Shown here piece after piece: positions 1-9,297 of a DNA stretch of 64,000 bases. How positions within the stretch are numbered: position 1 is the first letter of the stretch; each line of letters begins with the position of its first letter. Both the position numbers and the translations under genes were made by a program. The stretch covers positions 2,205,865-2,269,864 of the forward strand of contig JAGTTQ010000001.1 of assembly GCA_018223415.1 (NCBI GenBank). The letters are read 5' to 3'. The notes beneath the pieces are model-generated. The model did not search any database, was not told the DNA's origin, and worked only from the letters and a program-made list of their open reading frames with translations. The DNA is from Eubacteriaceae bacterium Marseille-Q4139 (GTDB taxonomy: Bacteria; Bacillota; Clostridia; Lachnospirales; Lachnospiraceae).

Positions 1-489
1 GGCGTGATCTTCGGTGCAACCGGCGGCGTCATGGAGGCGGCCCTGCGGTCGGCTTACTATATTATTAAAAAGGAAAATCCGCCGGCCGATGCGTTCCGCG
101 CCGTAAGAAGCGAGGGATTCGGCGCCAACGAAGGCGTTCAGGAGGCGGAATTCCAGATCGGCGATATTACAGTCCGGACGGCTGCCGTCAGCGGGCTTGG
201 AAATACGAGACGGCTCCTGGAGAGAATCGAGCGCGGCGAGGCCCACTACGACTTCGTAGAGGTTATGGCATGTCCCGGCGGCTGCGTTGGCGGCGGCGGA
301 CAGCCGATCCACGACGGTGAGGAGCTGGCGTTCTTACGCGGAAAGAAGCTTTACGCCCTCGATGCCGAGGCAGAAATCCGCTATTCCCACGAGAACCCGG
401 ATATTCAGAGGCTGTACGGAGAATATTTCGGAGCGCCCATGTCTTATCGGTCACATATGCTTTTGCATACGGAGCATCAAAAGAAATAG
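1..489 (+). CDS. [FeFe] hydrogenase, C-terminal part (5' end outside window)
   Basis: The reading frame is open from base 1 and ends at a TAG at 487-489, so only the last 162 residues are present. The segment carries the third H-cluster motif, with VMACPGGCVGGGGQP near residue 95, whose cysteines bind the cubane and bridge to the di-iron site. It is followed by a small-subunit-like tail (YGEYFGAPMSYRSHMLLHT), typical of monomeric or NADH-linked clostridial hydrogenases. Such enzymes dispose of electrons as H2 in the cytoplasm during fermentation. Which hydrogenase type this is (NuoG-like bifurcating HydA or simple ferredoxin type) cannot be decided without the N-terminal domains. Confidence 0.93.
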   Translation, partial: GVIFGATGGVMEAALRSAYYIIKKENPPADAFRAVRSEGFGANEGVQEAEFQIGDITVRTAAVSGLGNTRRLLERIERGEAHYDFVEVMACPGGCVGGGGQPIHDGEELAFLRGKKLYALDAEAEIRYSHENPDIQRLYGEYFGAPMSYRSHMLLHTEHQKK

Positions 490-506
490 GGACAAAGGTA
501 ACGGAA

Positions 507-541
507 AGCCCCTGGCCGCGCGATTGGCGCAGCCAGGGGCT
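507..541 (+). terminator. Probable terminator after hydrogenase gene
   Basis: A perfect 10-bp stem, AGCCCCTGGC paired with GCCAGGGGCT, closes a 15-nt loop 18 bases after the hydrogenase stop. The T-tract is weak (CTAATAA), so termination efficiency is uncertain. The rest of the 490-693 gap shows no gene. Confidence 0.6.
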
Positions 542-693
542 CTAATAAACGCAGGAGAGTCATCAGTGCCGCATGGAAAAACCACCCTCAAAATTTTTCC
601 ACCCCCTTGCCACCACCCCTCAAACCTGATAAAATGAAATTCCAGGGCGCTGAAAAAGGGCCCTTAAAGGCGTGCAAAGGAGAATTACAAAAA

Positions 694-1269
694 ATGTTTA
701 TCATAGCAGGACTTGGGAACCCCACGAGGGAGTACGAAGGGACGCGGCACAACGCCGGTTTTATGGTCATGGATGCGCTGGCCGACAAGCTGGGGACGGA
801 TATTTCCGAGAAAAAGCACAAGGCCCTCTGCGGCCGCGGCGTCATTGGAGGCGAAAAGGTCATTCTTTTAAAGCCCCAGACATATATGAATTCCAGCGGG
901 GAAAGTATCCGGGCGGCTGCTGATTATTATAAGGTAGATCCGGAAGACATCCTGGTGGTTTACGACGACATCAGCCTGGCGCCGGGCCAGCTCAGGATCC
1001 GCGCGAAGGGCAGCGCCGGCGGCCACAACGGCATCAAAAGCATCATCGCCCATCTCGGCACCCAGGAATTTCCGCGGGTGAAGGTGGGCGTCGGCGAGAA
1101 GCCGCCCAGAATGGATCTGGCAGACTATGTGCTCGGGCATTTTTCCGCCGAGGAGAAGAAAATCATGGAGCAGGCGGTAAAGGAAGCGGCTGACGCTGTC
1201 TGCGAGATTGTTTCCGAGGGAATCGACAAGGCCATGAACGATCACAACGCAAAAAAAGAAGGCAGATAG
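694..1269 (+). CDS. pth: Peptidyl-tRNA hydrolase
   Basis: This 191-residue protein hydrolyses the ester bond of peptidyl-tRNAs released by stalled ribosomes, recycling tRNA in the cytosol. It begins MFIIAGLGNP, contains the catalytic TRHNAG histidine near residue 19, the VYDDISLAPG loop and the GGHNGIKSI asparagine, all in family order and at normal family length. The ATG at 694 is chosen because AAAGGAG lies at 676-682; an upstream in-frame ATG at 607 would add a 29-residue tail with no family resemblance. It is followed 30 bp later by mfd, the common pth-mfd arrangement of Firmicutes, which suggests cotranscription. Confidence 0.97.
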   Translation: MFIIAGLGNPTREYEGTRHNAGFMVMDALADKLGTDISEKKHKALCGRGVIGGEKVILLKPQTYMNSSGESIRAAADYYKVDPEDILVVYDDISLAPGQLRIRAKGSAGGHNGIKSIIAHLGTQEFPRVKVGVGEKPPRMDLADYVLGHFSAEEKKIMEQAVKEAADAVCEIVSEGIDKAMNDHNAKKEGR

Positions 1270-1299
1270 GCCGGAAAAACGCATGCATGGGAGGCGCGT

Positions 1300-4200
1300 A
1301 TGGGAGAAATATTTGCAAATCCGCTCACAGAGCTGGCGGAATATACGGACATCGAGCGGGATCTTTCGCTGGGACGCGGCCCCGTGCAGCTTTGCGGGGT
1401 GACGGATTCCCAGAAGGTGCACCTGATGCACGGGCTGACGGAGAAAAAAGCGTGGAAGCTCATCGTGACCTACGATGACACCAGAGCCAGGGAAATTTAC
1501 GACGATTTCTGCTATTTTGAGAAAAATACGTGGCTGTACCCGGCCAGGGATCTTTTGTTTTACAGCTCGGACATCCACGGAAACCTCTTGACGAGACAGC
1601 GGATGCAGGTGTTTTCCAGACTGATCGAGGAGGAAGGCGGCGTCGTGGTGACGACGCTTGACGGCCTGATGGATCATCTGCTCCCGCTTTCCATGATAAA
1701 GGAGAGCTGCCTTCATCTTTCCGGCGGCCAGCTTCTTGATTTAAAGGAGACGGCAGAGTGGCTCGTCTCCATGGGTTATGAGCGGATGGGGCAGGTGGAC
1801 GGCATGGGCCAGTTCTCCATCCGCGGCGGAATCCTGGACATTTTCCCGCTGACCGAGGAACAGCCTTTGCGAATTGAGCTGTGGGGCGACGAGGTGGATT
1901 CGATCCGCACCTTCGACCCGGAGAGCCAGCGTTCCATCGCCCAGCTTTCCGAGGCCGTCATCTACCCGGCGGCCGAGACAGTGTTGAAGGAAGAACAGGT
2001 GTCCGACGGCTTAAGCCTCATTGAAAAAGAGGGGAAAAAGCAGGAAAAGAAATTCCGCGATGCCATGAAGACAGAGGAGGCCCACCGGATTTTTATGGCG
2101 GTAAAGGAGCTTTCCGAGTCCCTCAGAGAGGGCTTTGACGTCAGGGGGCTGGACGGCTATATCCGCTATTTCGTGAAAGAGACGGTCTCCTTTCTGGATT
2201 ACATGAGAGACGCCGGAAAAGAGGGCGGCCTGGCGGTGATCTTAGACGAACCCCAGAGGCTTAAGGAAAAAGGCGAAACCGTGGAGATGGAATTCCGGGA
2301 GAGCATGGGGAACCGGCTGGAAAAGGGCTACATCCTGCCGGGGCAGGCGGAGCTTCTCTACCCGGCGAAAGCTGTGCTGGCGGCGCTCCAGGATAAGGAA
2401 AGCCTGCTGTTTACGGGCCTCGACCAGAAGCTTCCCGGCATGTCCGTGAAGAAAAAGTACAGCATCACAGGGAAAAACGTAAACTCCTACCAGAACAGCT
2501 TTGAGCTTTTAATCAAAGACCTGACGGCATGGAAAAAAGAGGGCTGGCGCGTCGTCCTTTTGTCGGCGTCCAGAACCAGGGCCAGCCGTCTGGCCGGCGA
2601 CTTGAGGGAGTATGACCTGCGCGCGTTCTGTCCCGAGGATCCCGGCCAGCCCGTGAAGCCTGGCGAGCTTCTCGTGACCTACGGAAAACTCCACAAGGGC
2701 TTTGCCTACCCGCTTATCAAATTTGTCGTCATCACCGAGGGCGACATGTTCGGGGCGGAGCGCAGGCAGAAGAAGAAAAAGCGCTATCACTACGAGGGCC
2801 GGAAGATTGCAAGCTTTGCGGAACTGACCGTCGGCGACTATGTGGTGCATGAGAGCCATGGCCTCGGGATTTACCGCGGAATCGAAAAGATCGAGCAGGA
2901 TCATGTGACGAAGGACTATGTGAAAATCGAGTATGGCGACGGCGGGAATCTGTACCTGCCGGCGACGAAGTTAGAGGGAATCCAGAAATATGCCGGCTCC
3001 GATGCGAAAAAGCCGAAGCTCAATAAGCTTGGCGGCAGCGAGTGGACGAAGACAAAGACACGCGTCAAGTCGGCAGTGAAAGAAATTGCAAAGGAACTGG
3101 TGGAACTCTATGCCGCCAGACAGAATACGGACGGCTTCCAGTACGGGCCGGATACGGTCTGGCAGAAGGAATTTGAGGAGATGTTCCCTTACGAGGAAAC
3201 AGAAGACCAGCTTGCAGCCATCGAGGATACGAAGCGGGATATGGAAAGCAGAAAAATCATGGACCGGCTGATCTGCGGCGACGTGGGCTACGGGAAGACG
3301 GAAATTGCCCTGCGGGCGGCCTTTAAAGCCATCCAGGAGGGAAAACAGGTAGTCTATCTTGTTCCCACGACGATTTTGGCCCAGCAGCATTACAATACCT
3401 TCGTCCAGCGGATGAAGGATTTCCCTGTCCGCGTCGATCTCATGTCGCGGTTTAAAACGCCGTCGGAGATCAAGCTGACGTTAGAGGGCTTAAAAAAAGG
3501 CTATGTGGACATTGTCATCGGCACTCACCGCGTCCTTTCGAAAGATGTGGAGTTTAAAAGCCTCGGCCTTTTGATTATCGACGAGGAACAGCGGTTCGGC
3601 GTGGCCCACAAGGAAAAAATCAAGCAGATGAAACAGAACGTGGACGTCCTGACACTGACGGCGACGCCGATTCCGCGGACGCTGCACATGAGCCTTGTGG
3701 GGATCCGCGACATGAGCGTCTTGGAGGAGCCGCCGGTGGACCGGGTGCCGATCCAGACGTATGTGATGGAGTACAACGACGAGATGGTGCGGGAAGCCAT
3801 CCACAGGGAGCTGGCCCGCGGCGGGCAGGTGTATTATGTGTACAACCGCGTCAACAATATCGACGAGGTGGCAAATCACGTGGCGGCGCTTGTGCCGGAA
3901 GCCACGGTGGCGTTTGCCCACGGGCAGATGCGGGAGCACCAGCTTGAGCGGATCATGCTGGATTTTGTGGCCGGGGACATCGACGTCCTCGTCTCCACCA
4001 CCATCATCGAGACGGGTCTTGACATTCCCAACGCCAACACCATGATTATTCATGATGCCGACCGGCTCGGGCTTTCCCAGCTTTACCAGATCCGCGGCCG
4101 CATCGGCCGTTCCAACAGGACGTCGTTTGCATTTCTCATGTACCGGCGGGATAAGCTTCTTAAGGAAGAGGCGGAAAAGCGGCTCCAGGCCATCCGGGAA

Positions 4201-4854
4201 TTTACGGAGCTGGGTTCCGGCATCAAGATTGCCATGCGTGATCTGGAGCTTCGCGGCGCCGGGAATATTTTAGGTGCGGAACAGCACGGCCACATGGAGG
4301 CGGTGGGGTATGACCTGTACTGCAAGATGTTAAATGAGGCGGTGGCGGCGTTAAAGGGGAACCGGGAGGTCGAGGAGAGCTTCGATTCCACGGTGGACTG
4401 CGACATCGACGCGTTCATCCCCGACACGTATATCCGGAACGAGTATCAGAAGCTCGATATCTACAAACGGATTTCGGCCATCGAGACCGACGACGAGTAC
4501 ATGGATATGCAGGATGAGCTGATGGACCGCTTCGGCGATATCCCGCGGCCGGTGGATAACCTCCTTCGAGTGGCCGAGCTAAAGGCCATGGCCCACAGGG
4601 CGTATGTGACCGAGGTGGACATCAACCGCCAGGAAATCCGCTTCGAGATGTACCAGAAAGCAAAATTAGACGTATCCGGCATCCCGGCGCTCATCGGCGA
4701 GTACAAGAATGCCCTGCGGTTCGTGCCCGGGGAAAAGCCGTTCATGCTTTATCAGGATAAGCGGTCGAAGAATAAGGACTGCGAGAAAATGATGGAAATG
4801 GCGAAGGAAATTTTGGGAAAGCTGGCGGAGCTTGGGGATAAGCCGGCGGCGTAA
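1300..4854 (+). CDS. mfd: Transcription-repair coupling factor
   Basis: This 1184-residue ATP-driven translocase removes RNA polymerase stalled at DNA lesions and recruits UvrA. Visible parts in order are a UvrB-like N-terminal module (GGILDIFPL), a CarD-like RNA-polymerase interaction domain from about residue 505 (TVGDYVVHESHGLGIYRG), RecG-like motor domains with Walker A GDVGYGKTE at 660-668 and the box LLIIDEEQRFG, the TATPIPRTL motif, helicase motif VI (QIRGRIGRS), and a C-terminal TRCF domain. Length is normal for the family. It lies directly downstream of pth. Confidence 0.97.
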   Translation: MGEIFANPLTELAEYTDIERDLSLGRGPVQLCGVTDSQKVHLMHGLTEKKAWKLIVTYDDTRAREIYDDFCYFEKNTWLYPARDLLFYSSDIHGNLLTRQRMQVFSRLIEEEGGVVVTTLDGLMDHLLPLSMIKESCLHLSGGQLLDLKETAEWLVSMGYERMGQVDGMGQFSIRGGILDIFPLTEEQPLRIELWGDEVDSIRTFDPESQRSIAQLSEAVIYPAAETVLKEEQVSDGLSLIEKEGKKQEKKFRDAMKTEEAHRIFMAVKELSESLREGFDVRGLDGYIRYFVKETVSFLDYMRDAGKEGGLAVILDEPQRLKEKGETVEMEFRESMGNRLEKGYILPGQAELLYPAKAVLAALQDKESLLFTGLDQKLPGMSVKKKYSITGKNVNSYQNSFELLIKDLTAWKKEGWRVVLLSASRTRASRLAGDLREYDLRAFCPEDPGQPVKPGELLVTYGKLHKGFAYPLIKFVVITEGDMFGAERRQKKKKRYHYEGRKIASFAELTVGDYVVHESHGLGIYRGIEKIEQDHVTKDYVKIEYGDGGNLYLPATKLEGIQKYAGSDAKKPKLNKLGGSEWTKTKTRVKSAVKEIAKELVELYAARQNTDGFQYGPDTVWQKEFEEMFPYEETEDQLAAIEDTKRDMESRKIMDRLICGDVGYGKTEIALRAAFKAIQEGKQVVYLVPTTILAQQHYNTFVQRMKDFPVRVDLMSRFKTPSEIKLTLEGLKKGYVDIVIGTHRVLSKDVEFKSLGLLIIDEEQRFGVAHKEKIKQMKQNVDVLTLTATPIPRTLHMSLVGIRDMSVLEEPPVDRVPIQTYVMEYNDEMVREAIHRELARGGQVYYVYNRVNNIDEVANHVAALVPEATVAFAHGQMREHQLERIMLDFVAGDIDVLVSTTIIETGLDIPNANTMIIHDADRLGLSQLYQIRGRIGRSNRTSFAFLMYRRDKLLKEEAEKRLQAIREFTELGSGIKIAMRDLELRGAGNILGAEQHGHMEAVGYDLYCKMLNEAVAALKGNREVEESFDSTVDCDIDAFIPDTYIRNEYQKLDIYKRISAIETDDEYMDMQDELMDRFGDIPRPVDNLLRVAELKAMAHRAYVTEVDINRQEIRFEMYQKAKLDVSGIPALIGEYKNALRFVPGEKPFMLYQDKRSKNKDCEKMMEMAKEILGKLAELGDKPAA

Positions 4855-4904
4855 CCATACCGCCGCATCCCACAAATAAAACAATTCAAAAGAGGCACAA
4901 AAAA

Positions 4905-5804
4905 ATGAATAAGCAGAAAAAAGCAGATTTACTGCTTCTGATGATTACCGCCTTCTGGGGCACTTCCTATTATTTGACGGACATAAGCCTGACAGACCTG
5001 CCGCCAATGTTTCTCAACGCATTTCGGTTCCTGTCCGCTTTTTTCGTGCTGGGAATCGTATTCCGCAAAAAGCTGATGAATATGAACAGGACGACGATTC
5101 GTTACAGCCTCCTGGTAGGACTTGTTTTAACCGGAACCTATATCTTTTACGGATACGGCATATCCCGGACTTCGCTGTCCAACGCAGCTTTTATCAGCGC
5201 GCTGCCGGTGGTAATCACGCCGGTTTTTGCCTATTTTATTGATGGGACGCGGCCGGGCCGGAAAATGCTGTTCTGCATCGCCGTGTGTGCGGTCGGACTG
5301 GCGCTTTTAACGCTGGATGACCGCCTGCGCCCTGCCGTGGGGGATGTGATATGCCTCGGCGTCCCGGTCTGTTATGCCCTGGATCTGACGATGACGGAGA
5401 GAGCCGTCCGGCATGAGGAGGTGGACGCGCTGGCGCTTGGCGTGTGCCAGTTGGGCGTAGTTGGGATCATTACCTTTGTGCTGTCCATCCTTTTTGAGGA
5501 ACCGCATCTTCCGACGACGGCCGCCGCGTGGTTCTCCTCCCTGTTTTTAGGCTTCTTCTGCACAGGGATTTCATTTGTGATTCAGGCTGTCCAGCAAAAA
5601 TATACGACAGCCAGCCATGTGGGGCTGATTTTTACGCTGGAACCTGTCTTTGCAACGCTTGTTGCCTTTGTCTTTGCCAACGAGGTTCTTGCTCCCCGCG
5701 GGTACCTTGGCATGGCACTCATGCTTTTAAGCTTATTGTTCATGGAGCTGGATCTGCCAGTTAAAAGAAAGCAGTCTATGGAGTATCGGGAAAACCTTTC
5801 ATAG
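4905..5804 (+). CDS. EamA/DMT-family membrane transporter
   Basis: A 299-residue integral membrane protein with about ten hydrophobic segments arranged as two EamA repeats; the first starts LLLMITAFWGTSYYLTD, close to the family opening of helix 1. DMT proteins export or import small metabolites such as amino acids; the substrate cannot be read from sequence. An AAAAGAGGC site precedes the ATG. It lies 50 bp after mfd but is closed by its own terminator, so it is probably a separate or distal cistron. Confidence 0.88.
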   Translation: MNKQKKADLLLLMITAFWGTSYYLTDISLTDLPPMFLNAFRFLSAFFVLGIVFRKKLMNMNRTTIRYSLLVGLVLTGTYIFYGYGISRTSLSNAAFISALPVVITPVFAYFIDGTRPGRKMLFCIAVCAVGLALLTLDDRLRPAVGDVICLGVPVCYALDLTMTERAVRHEEVDALALGVCQLGVVGIITFVLSILFEEPHLPTTAAAWFSSLFLGFFCTGISFVIQAVQQKYTTASHVGLIFTLEPVFATLVAFVFANEVLAPRGYLGMALMLLSLLFMELDLPVKRKQSMEYRENLS

Positions 5805-5808
5805 TTGC

Positions 5809-5859
5809 CGGAGCCGCCTCGGAAACCATGCAGCAGTTTCCGGAGCGGCTCCGTTTTTT
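5809..5859 (+). terminator. Rho-independent terminator after EamA gene
   Basis: Stem CGGAGCCGC / GCGGCTCCG with an inner paired segment (CGGAAAC / GTTTCCG) is followed by six T residues. The remaining 5860-5997 stretch holds no intact gene; on the minus strand it reads as a short hydrophobic tail ending LVKGIHD, possibly a gene remnant. Confidence 0.85.
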
Positions 5860-5997
5860 CTAGTCATGAATCCCTTTTACAAGTGGGATCAGCCTGACGT
5901 CATGTAAAACCAGGGCCCTTATAACGCCCAGAGCCAGGTAATAGAGGGCCAGAGAGATGCCAGACTGCGGCAGGGCACATGGCGCATTGATCGCACC

Positions 5998-6645
5998 TTA
6001 CATCTCCTTATTTTTCATAATCCGGACGGAGAACCAGATCGACACAGCATACATAACAGCCACCAGCGCAGTCACAAAAGCAGGAAGCAGCACAGGTGAG
6101 CTGACGGCTGCGTTAATCATGGGGGAATCAGCAGGCAGTCCGGGAAGAAAGAACAAAGTCACTAAAAAACCTGCTGCCGGAATATACATAAATACCCGGC
6201 CTTTGATAGAGCCAAATTTGTAATATCCCGGAAGCTGAAACACCGTGTAAAGCGCAAACAAGAACAGGCCGCCAATGGCCGCGTTCAGAATGTCTGACCG
6301 TTTAACGGTTTCGCCCAAGGCCCGCAATACAATCGGCTGCGTGATAAGGGAAACCACCAGAGCGATGGCTCCAAGCACAGCAACAAAGAGATACCGCCCT
6401 ATTACCATTTCCCCTTTCTTTACAGGCAAAATGCCGTATAGGCGTTCCATGCTGTTTTTCTCTGCGACGGAAAAAGGATAGCCGGTTGTCATGGCGATAA
6501 AGCACATGGCAAAAGAGACTCCCGTCAGTATGGAGCGGTTGACAGCCGCGAAAGCGATGGGAAGAAGCATAGTAAAACCAATTAGTTTAACATACGGTTT
6601 TATAAGGGAAAAATCCAGTTTCGCAGCTTTCAGTATATTACTCAT
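5998..6645 (-). CDS. ABC-2 type transporter permease subunit
   Basis: A 215-residue membrane protein with roughly six hydrophobic segments, distal gene of a three-gene minus-strand operon (GntR regulator, ATPase, permease). The start at 6645 (MSNILKAAKLDFSLIKPY) overlaps the end of the ATPase gene by 8 bp, indicating translational coupling, and fits the family beginning; an upstream in-frame ATG at 6753 lies inside the ATPase gene. The phrase YPFSVAEKNSMERLYGILPVKK is typical of ABC-2 permeases of YtrA-linked clostridial operons. The transported molecule is unknown; related modules respond to cell-wall antibiotics or stress. Confidence 0.85.
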   Translation of the reverse strand: MSNILKAAKLDFSLIKPYVKLIGFTMLLPIAFAAVNRSILTGVSFAMCFIAMTTGYPFSVAEKNSMERLYGILPVKKGEMVIGRYLFVAVLGAIALVVSLITQPIVLRALGETVKRSDILNAAIGGLFLFALYTVFQLPGYYKFGSIKGRVFMYIPAAGFLVTLFFLPGLPADSPMINAAVSSPVLLPAFVTALVAVMYAVSIWFSVRIMKNKEM

Positions 6646-7498
6646 AATCTTCCCCCTTCCTGCTTGTAAAAACGACGATTTCATCAATGGCTGCCGGTTC
6701 AATGTCCAATGCAGGAAATGCGCCAATATCTTCGGTTTTGACGAGAGCTTCAAAACCAGTCGGGAAAATGCGGACGCCTATGGCCTTCGCCTGCAAATCA
6801 GCGGACAGTTCATTCCTGCCGCCTTTGATGATACGAAACATATCAACAAATTCATCTTTGATGCCGCTGAAAAACAGTTCACCATAACTGATATATGTGA
6901 TATAATCAGCAGCCCGTTCCAAATCGCCGGTAATATGGGTAGAAAATAGAACGCTGTGTTCCCCGTCCTCGATGTATTCCGAGAGGATCTGAAGCAATTC
7001 ATCTCTGGAAACAGGATCAAGGCCGCTGGTAGGTTCATCCAAAATCAGCAGCTTTGCGTCATAGGAGAACGCACAGGCCAGCATCAGCTTCATCTGCATC
7101 CCTTTTGAAAGTTCCCTGACCTTTTTAGCCGGAACAATATGAAACTTTCGCAGCATTTCAGCAAACCGCTCCGAATTCCAGTTGGGATAGAAAACGGAGA
7201 TAGATTTTTCGACCTCAGTAACTTTCCAATCATCACTGAAATAGTTGGTATCAAATACAACGCCAAGTTCTGCCTTTGCCTTCTGCTCGTCAGCGATATT
7301 ATCCAGGCCCATGATTTTGATTTCTCCGCTGCTGCGCTCCAGCATATTCAGAATGAGCTTGATTGTAGTTGTTTTGCCGGAGCCGTTTGGCCCGATCAGC
7401 CCCATAATATATCCTTTGGGGAGAGAGAAAGTAATATTGCGAAGCTGAAAATGGTCAAAGGATTTCGACAGATTTTTTACCTCCAAATAATTAGTCAT
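6638..7498 (-). CDS. ABC transporter ATP-binding protein
   Basis: A 286-residue ATPase energising the adjacent permease at the membrane. It shows Walker A GPNGSGKTT, the signature LSKGMQ, Walker B LLILDEPTSGLDP and the switch histidine STHITGD. The C-terminal 70 residues form an extra domain, as in YtrB/BcrA-type exporters. It overlaps the GntR gene upstream by 8 bp and the permease downstream by 8 bp, so the three genes are translated as a coupled unit. Confidence 0.93.
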   Translation of the reverse strand: MTNYLEVKNLSKSFDHFQLRNITFSLPKGYIMGLIGPNGSGKTTTIKLILNMLERSSGEIKIMGLDNIADEQKAKAELGVVFDTNYFSDDWKVTEVEKSISVFYPNWNSERFAEMLRKFHIVPAKKVRELSKGMQMKLMLACAFSYDAKLLILDEPTSGLDPVSRDELLQILSEYIEDGEHSVLFSTHITGDLERAADYITYISYGELFFSGIKDEFVDMFRIIKGGRNELSADLQAKAIGVRIFPTGFEALVKTEDIGAFPALDIEPAAIDEIVVFTSRKGEDYE

Positions 7499-7874
7499 CT
7501 GTATTCGCCTCCAATAAAATATCTAAAAGATGGTGCAGCTCTTCCTTGGATAGGTTGGCAATTTTCGCCGCTTTTATAGCTTCTGTTATACCATTTTCTA
7601 CTTTACGGATTAGCTGCTCTTTCATAAGCTCAGAACCGCTTCCCAATACAAAACAGCCGCGGCCCTGAACATTCTTAACAAACCCTTCCTGTTCCAGTTC
7701 CGTATAGGCCCTCGTAACTGTTAAGACACTGATCTTTAAGTCCTTCGCCAGAGTCCGGAGAGACGGCAATGTCTCCCCTTCTTTCAGCTCACCGGACAGG
7801 ATAGCGGCTTTAACCTGCTGTTTAATTTGCTCGTAAATGGGTATGCCCGATATATTTGAAATGATTAGCTTCAA
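7491..7874 (-). CDS. GntR-family (YtrA-type) transcriptional regulator
   Basis: A 127-residue DNA-binding protein with an N-terminal winged helix-turn-helix (PIYEQIKQQVKAAILSGELKEGETLPSLRTLAKDL...TVTRAYTELEQEGFV) and only a short C-terminal helix, the layout of the small YtrA subfamily. These proteins repress their own ABC operon until cell-envelope or antibiotic stress. It is the first gene of the operon with the ATPase and permease, and a 24-bp near-palindrome sits just upstream of its start. Confidence 0.92.
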   Translation of the reverse strand: MKLIISNISGIPIYEQIKQQVKAAILSGELKEGETLPSLRTLAKDLKISVLTVTRAYTELEQEGFVKNVQGRGCFVLGSGSELMKEQLIRKVENGITEAIKAAKIANLSKEELHHLLDILLEANTDD

Positions 7875-7903
7875 CCTGCCGTCACTCCTTTTATCTAAAC
7901 TAT

Positions 7904-7927
7904 TATATTGTTATATATAACAGTATA
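7904..7927 (-). promoter_or_regulatory. Candidate GntR operator
   Basis: Near-palindrome centred on GTTATATATAAC (7910-7921), with matching flanks TATATT and AGTATA, 30 bp upstream of the GntR start. Its position and symmetry suggest autoregulation; binding is inferred. Confidence 0.55.
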
Positions 7928-8052
7928 ACATATGAGACAGATGATGGCAATAACAGATTTTCTGCACTGCCTGCATTTCTGGACAGGCCGCCCGCAGGGC
8001 GCTATAATAAGGCCAGATACAGAAATCTGAATGGAAACGGAGGAAATCTGTG

Positions 8053-9165
8053 ATGAAAAAAGTGATGATTCTTGTAATCGACGGCTGTGCGCCGGAATAT
8101 CTGACGGAAAAGACGGCGCCGAACATCTTTCGGCTTGCCGGGGAACGGGGATTTTTTAAGACCGTACAGGGGGCGATGCCCTCGGTGACAAACGTGAACC
8201 ACGCCTTCATCCTTTCGGGGCGGTGGCCAGCCGAGACAAAGGTGGTAGGAAATTATTTTTATGACAGGGCCACGGGAAAAGAGGGGTTCATCGAGGAACG
8301 CGGCTTTATGAAGGCCGAAACGATTCTCCAGCATGTCAGGAAACAGGGCGGAAAGACGGCGCTTTTCACGGTAAAGGGAAAAGTCCTTGGCGTCTACGGC
8401 GACGGGGCTGACATCGGAATCAGCGCCCAGGCGCCGGAGGCAGCGCTTCTTTCGCGCTACGGCCTGGAGGCGCCGCCGGCCATCGACAGTGTGGAGGCGT
8501 CGGAGTGGATTGTGAAGGCGGCATACCGCTGCATCGAAACGGACAGCCCCGAGCTTTTGTACTGCACGACCAACGATTACATTTTCCATCATTTTGCGCC
8601 GGGCGCTGAGGAGGCGAGGGCGCAGATCCGGGCCATCGACGCATACATAGAAAAGATCGCCGAACGGGAGCCGGAGCGTCAGATTTACATCACGGCCGAC
8701 CACGGCATGAACAAGAAAACCAGGATTGTCAATTTCCAGACGGCCGCAGGAAGGGCCGGCTTTGACGTTTACTGCCTGACACCGTTAAAAGACCGGTACG
8801 TGGAAAACCATATTTACCAGGAGGGCGGCATGCTCTACGTGTTTTTAAAGGATCCGTCCCAGGCGGAGGCGTTCCGGGATTTTGCAGCCGCACAGCCGTA
8901 CATGGAGCAGGTACTCACGGCCGGTGAGGCGGCCGTTCGGTACCATCTTCCGGAGGGGCCCATCGGCGATTACGTCCTCTTGACGGAAAAGGACAGCGCC
9001 TTCGGGGAATGCAGTGAGGAAATCCTCTATACGGAGGAATCCAGAACCCACGGCTCCCTTTATGAGCGCGAGGTTCCCCTCCTTGCCATAAACCCGGAGC
9101 GGGGAAAAGAGGAGTACGCATATTCCAAAGACATCGCCGCTCATCTCATGGGGATTTCCTGCTAA
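8053..9165 (+). CDS. Alkaline-phosphatase-superfamily hydrolase, phosphonoacetate hydrolase-like
   Basis: A 370-residue metal-dependent hydrolase. Family signatures are VIDGCAPEYL (first metal aspartate), the nucleophile segment PSVTNVNHAFILSG, DYIFHHF, the metal-binding ITADHGMN and a final RTHGS histidine. The order and the NVNHAF segment fit the phosphonoacetate hydrolase/nucleotide pyrophosphatase branch, which cleaves C-P or P-O bonds. GGAGG at 8039-8043 can serve either ATG 8053 or GTG 8050. No phosphonate transport genes are adjacent, so the natural substrate is uncertain. It is apparently a single-gene unit. Confidence 0.8.
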   Translation: MKKVMILVIDGCAPEYLTEKTAPNIFRLAGERGFFKTVQGAMPSVTNVNHAFILSGRWPAETKVVGNYFYDRATGKEGFIEERGFMKAETILQHVRKQGGKTALFTVKGKVLGVYGDGADIGISAQAPEAALLSRYGLEAPPAIDSVEASEWIVKAAYRCIETDSPELLYCTTNDYIFHHFAPGAEEARAQIRAIDAYIEKIAEREPERQIYITADHGMNKKTRIVNFQTAAGRAGFDVYCLTPLKDRYVENHIYQEGGMLYVFLKDPSQAEAFRDFAAAQPYMEQVLTAGEAAVRYHLPEGPIGDYVLLTEKDSAFGECSEEILYTEESRTHGSLYEREVPLLAINPERGKEEYAYSKDIAAHLMGISC

Positions 9166-9297
9166 CATGATGTGTCTCCGGACTATGTTTTTTCATAGTA
9201 ACTCATAAGTTTATCAGTAATTTACAAAAACAGAGTGGGAAGCTATGATGAAATCAGATAACAAAGGGATTTCAGAAAAAACAGAAGGAGGCATCTT

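Noticed and set aside
287..637. An overlapping 116-codon frame at the end of the hydrogenase gene
   Set aside because: It is a frame-shadow of the hydrogenase and crosses the terminator.
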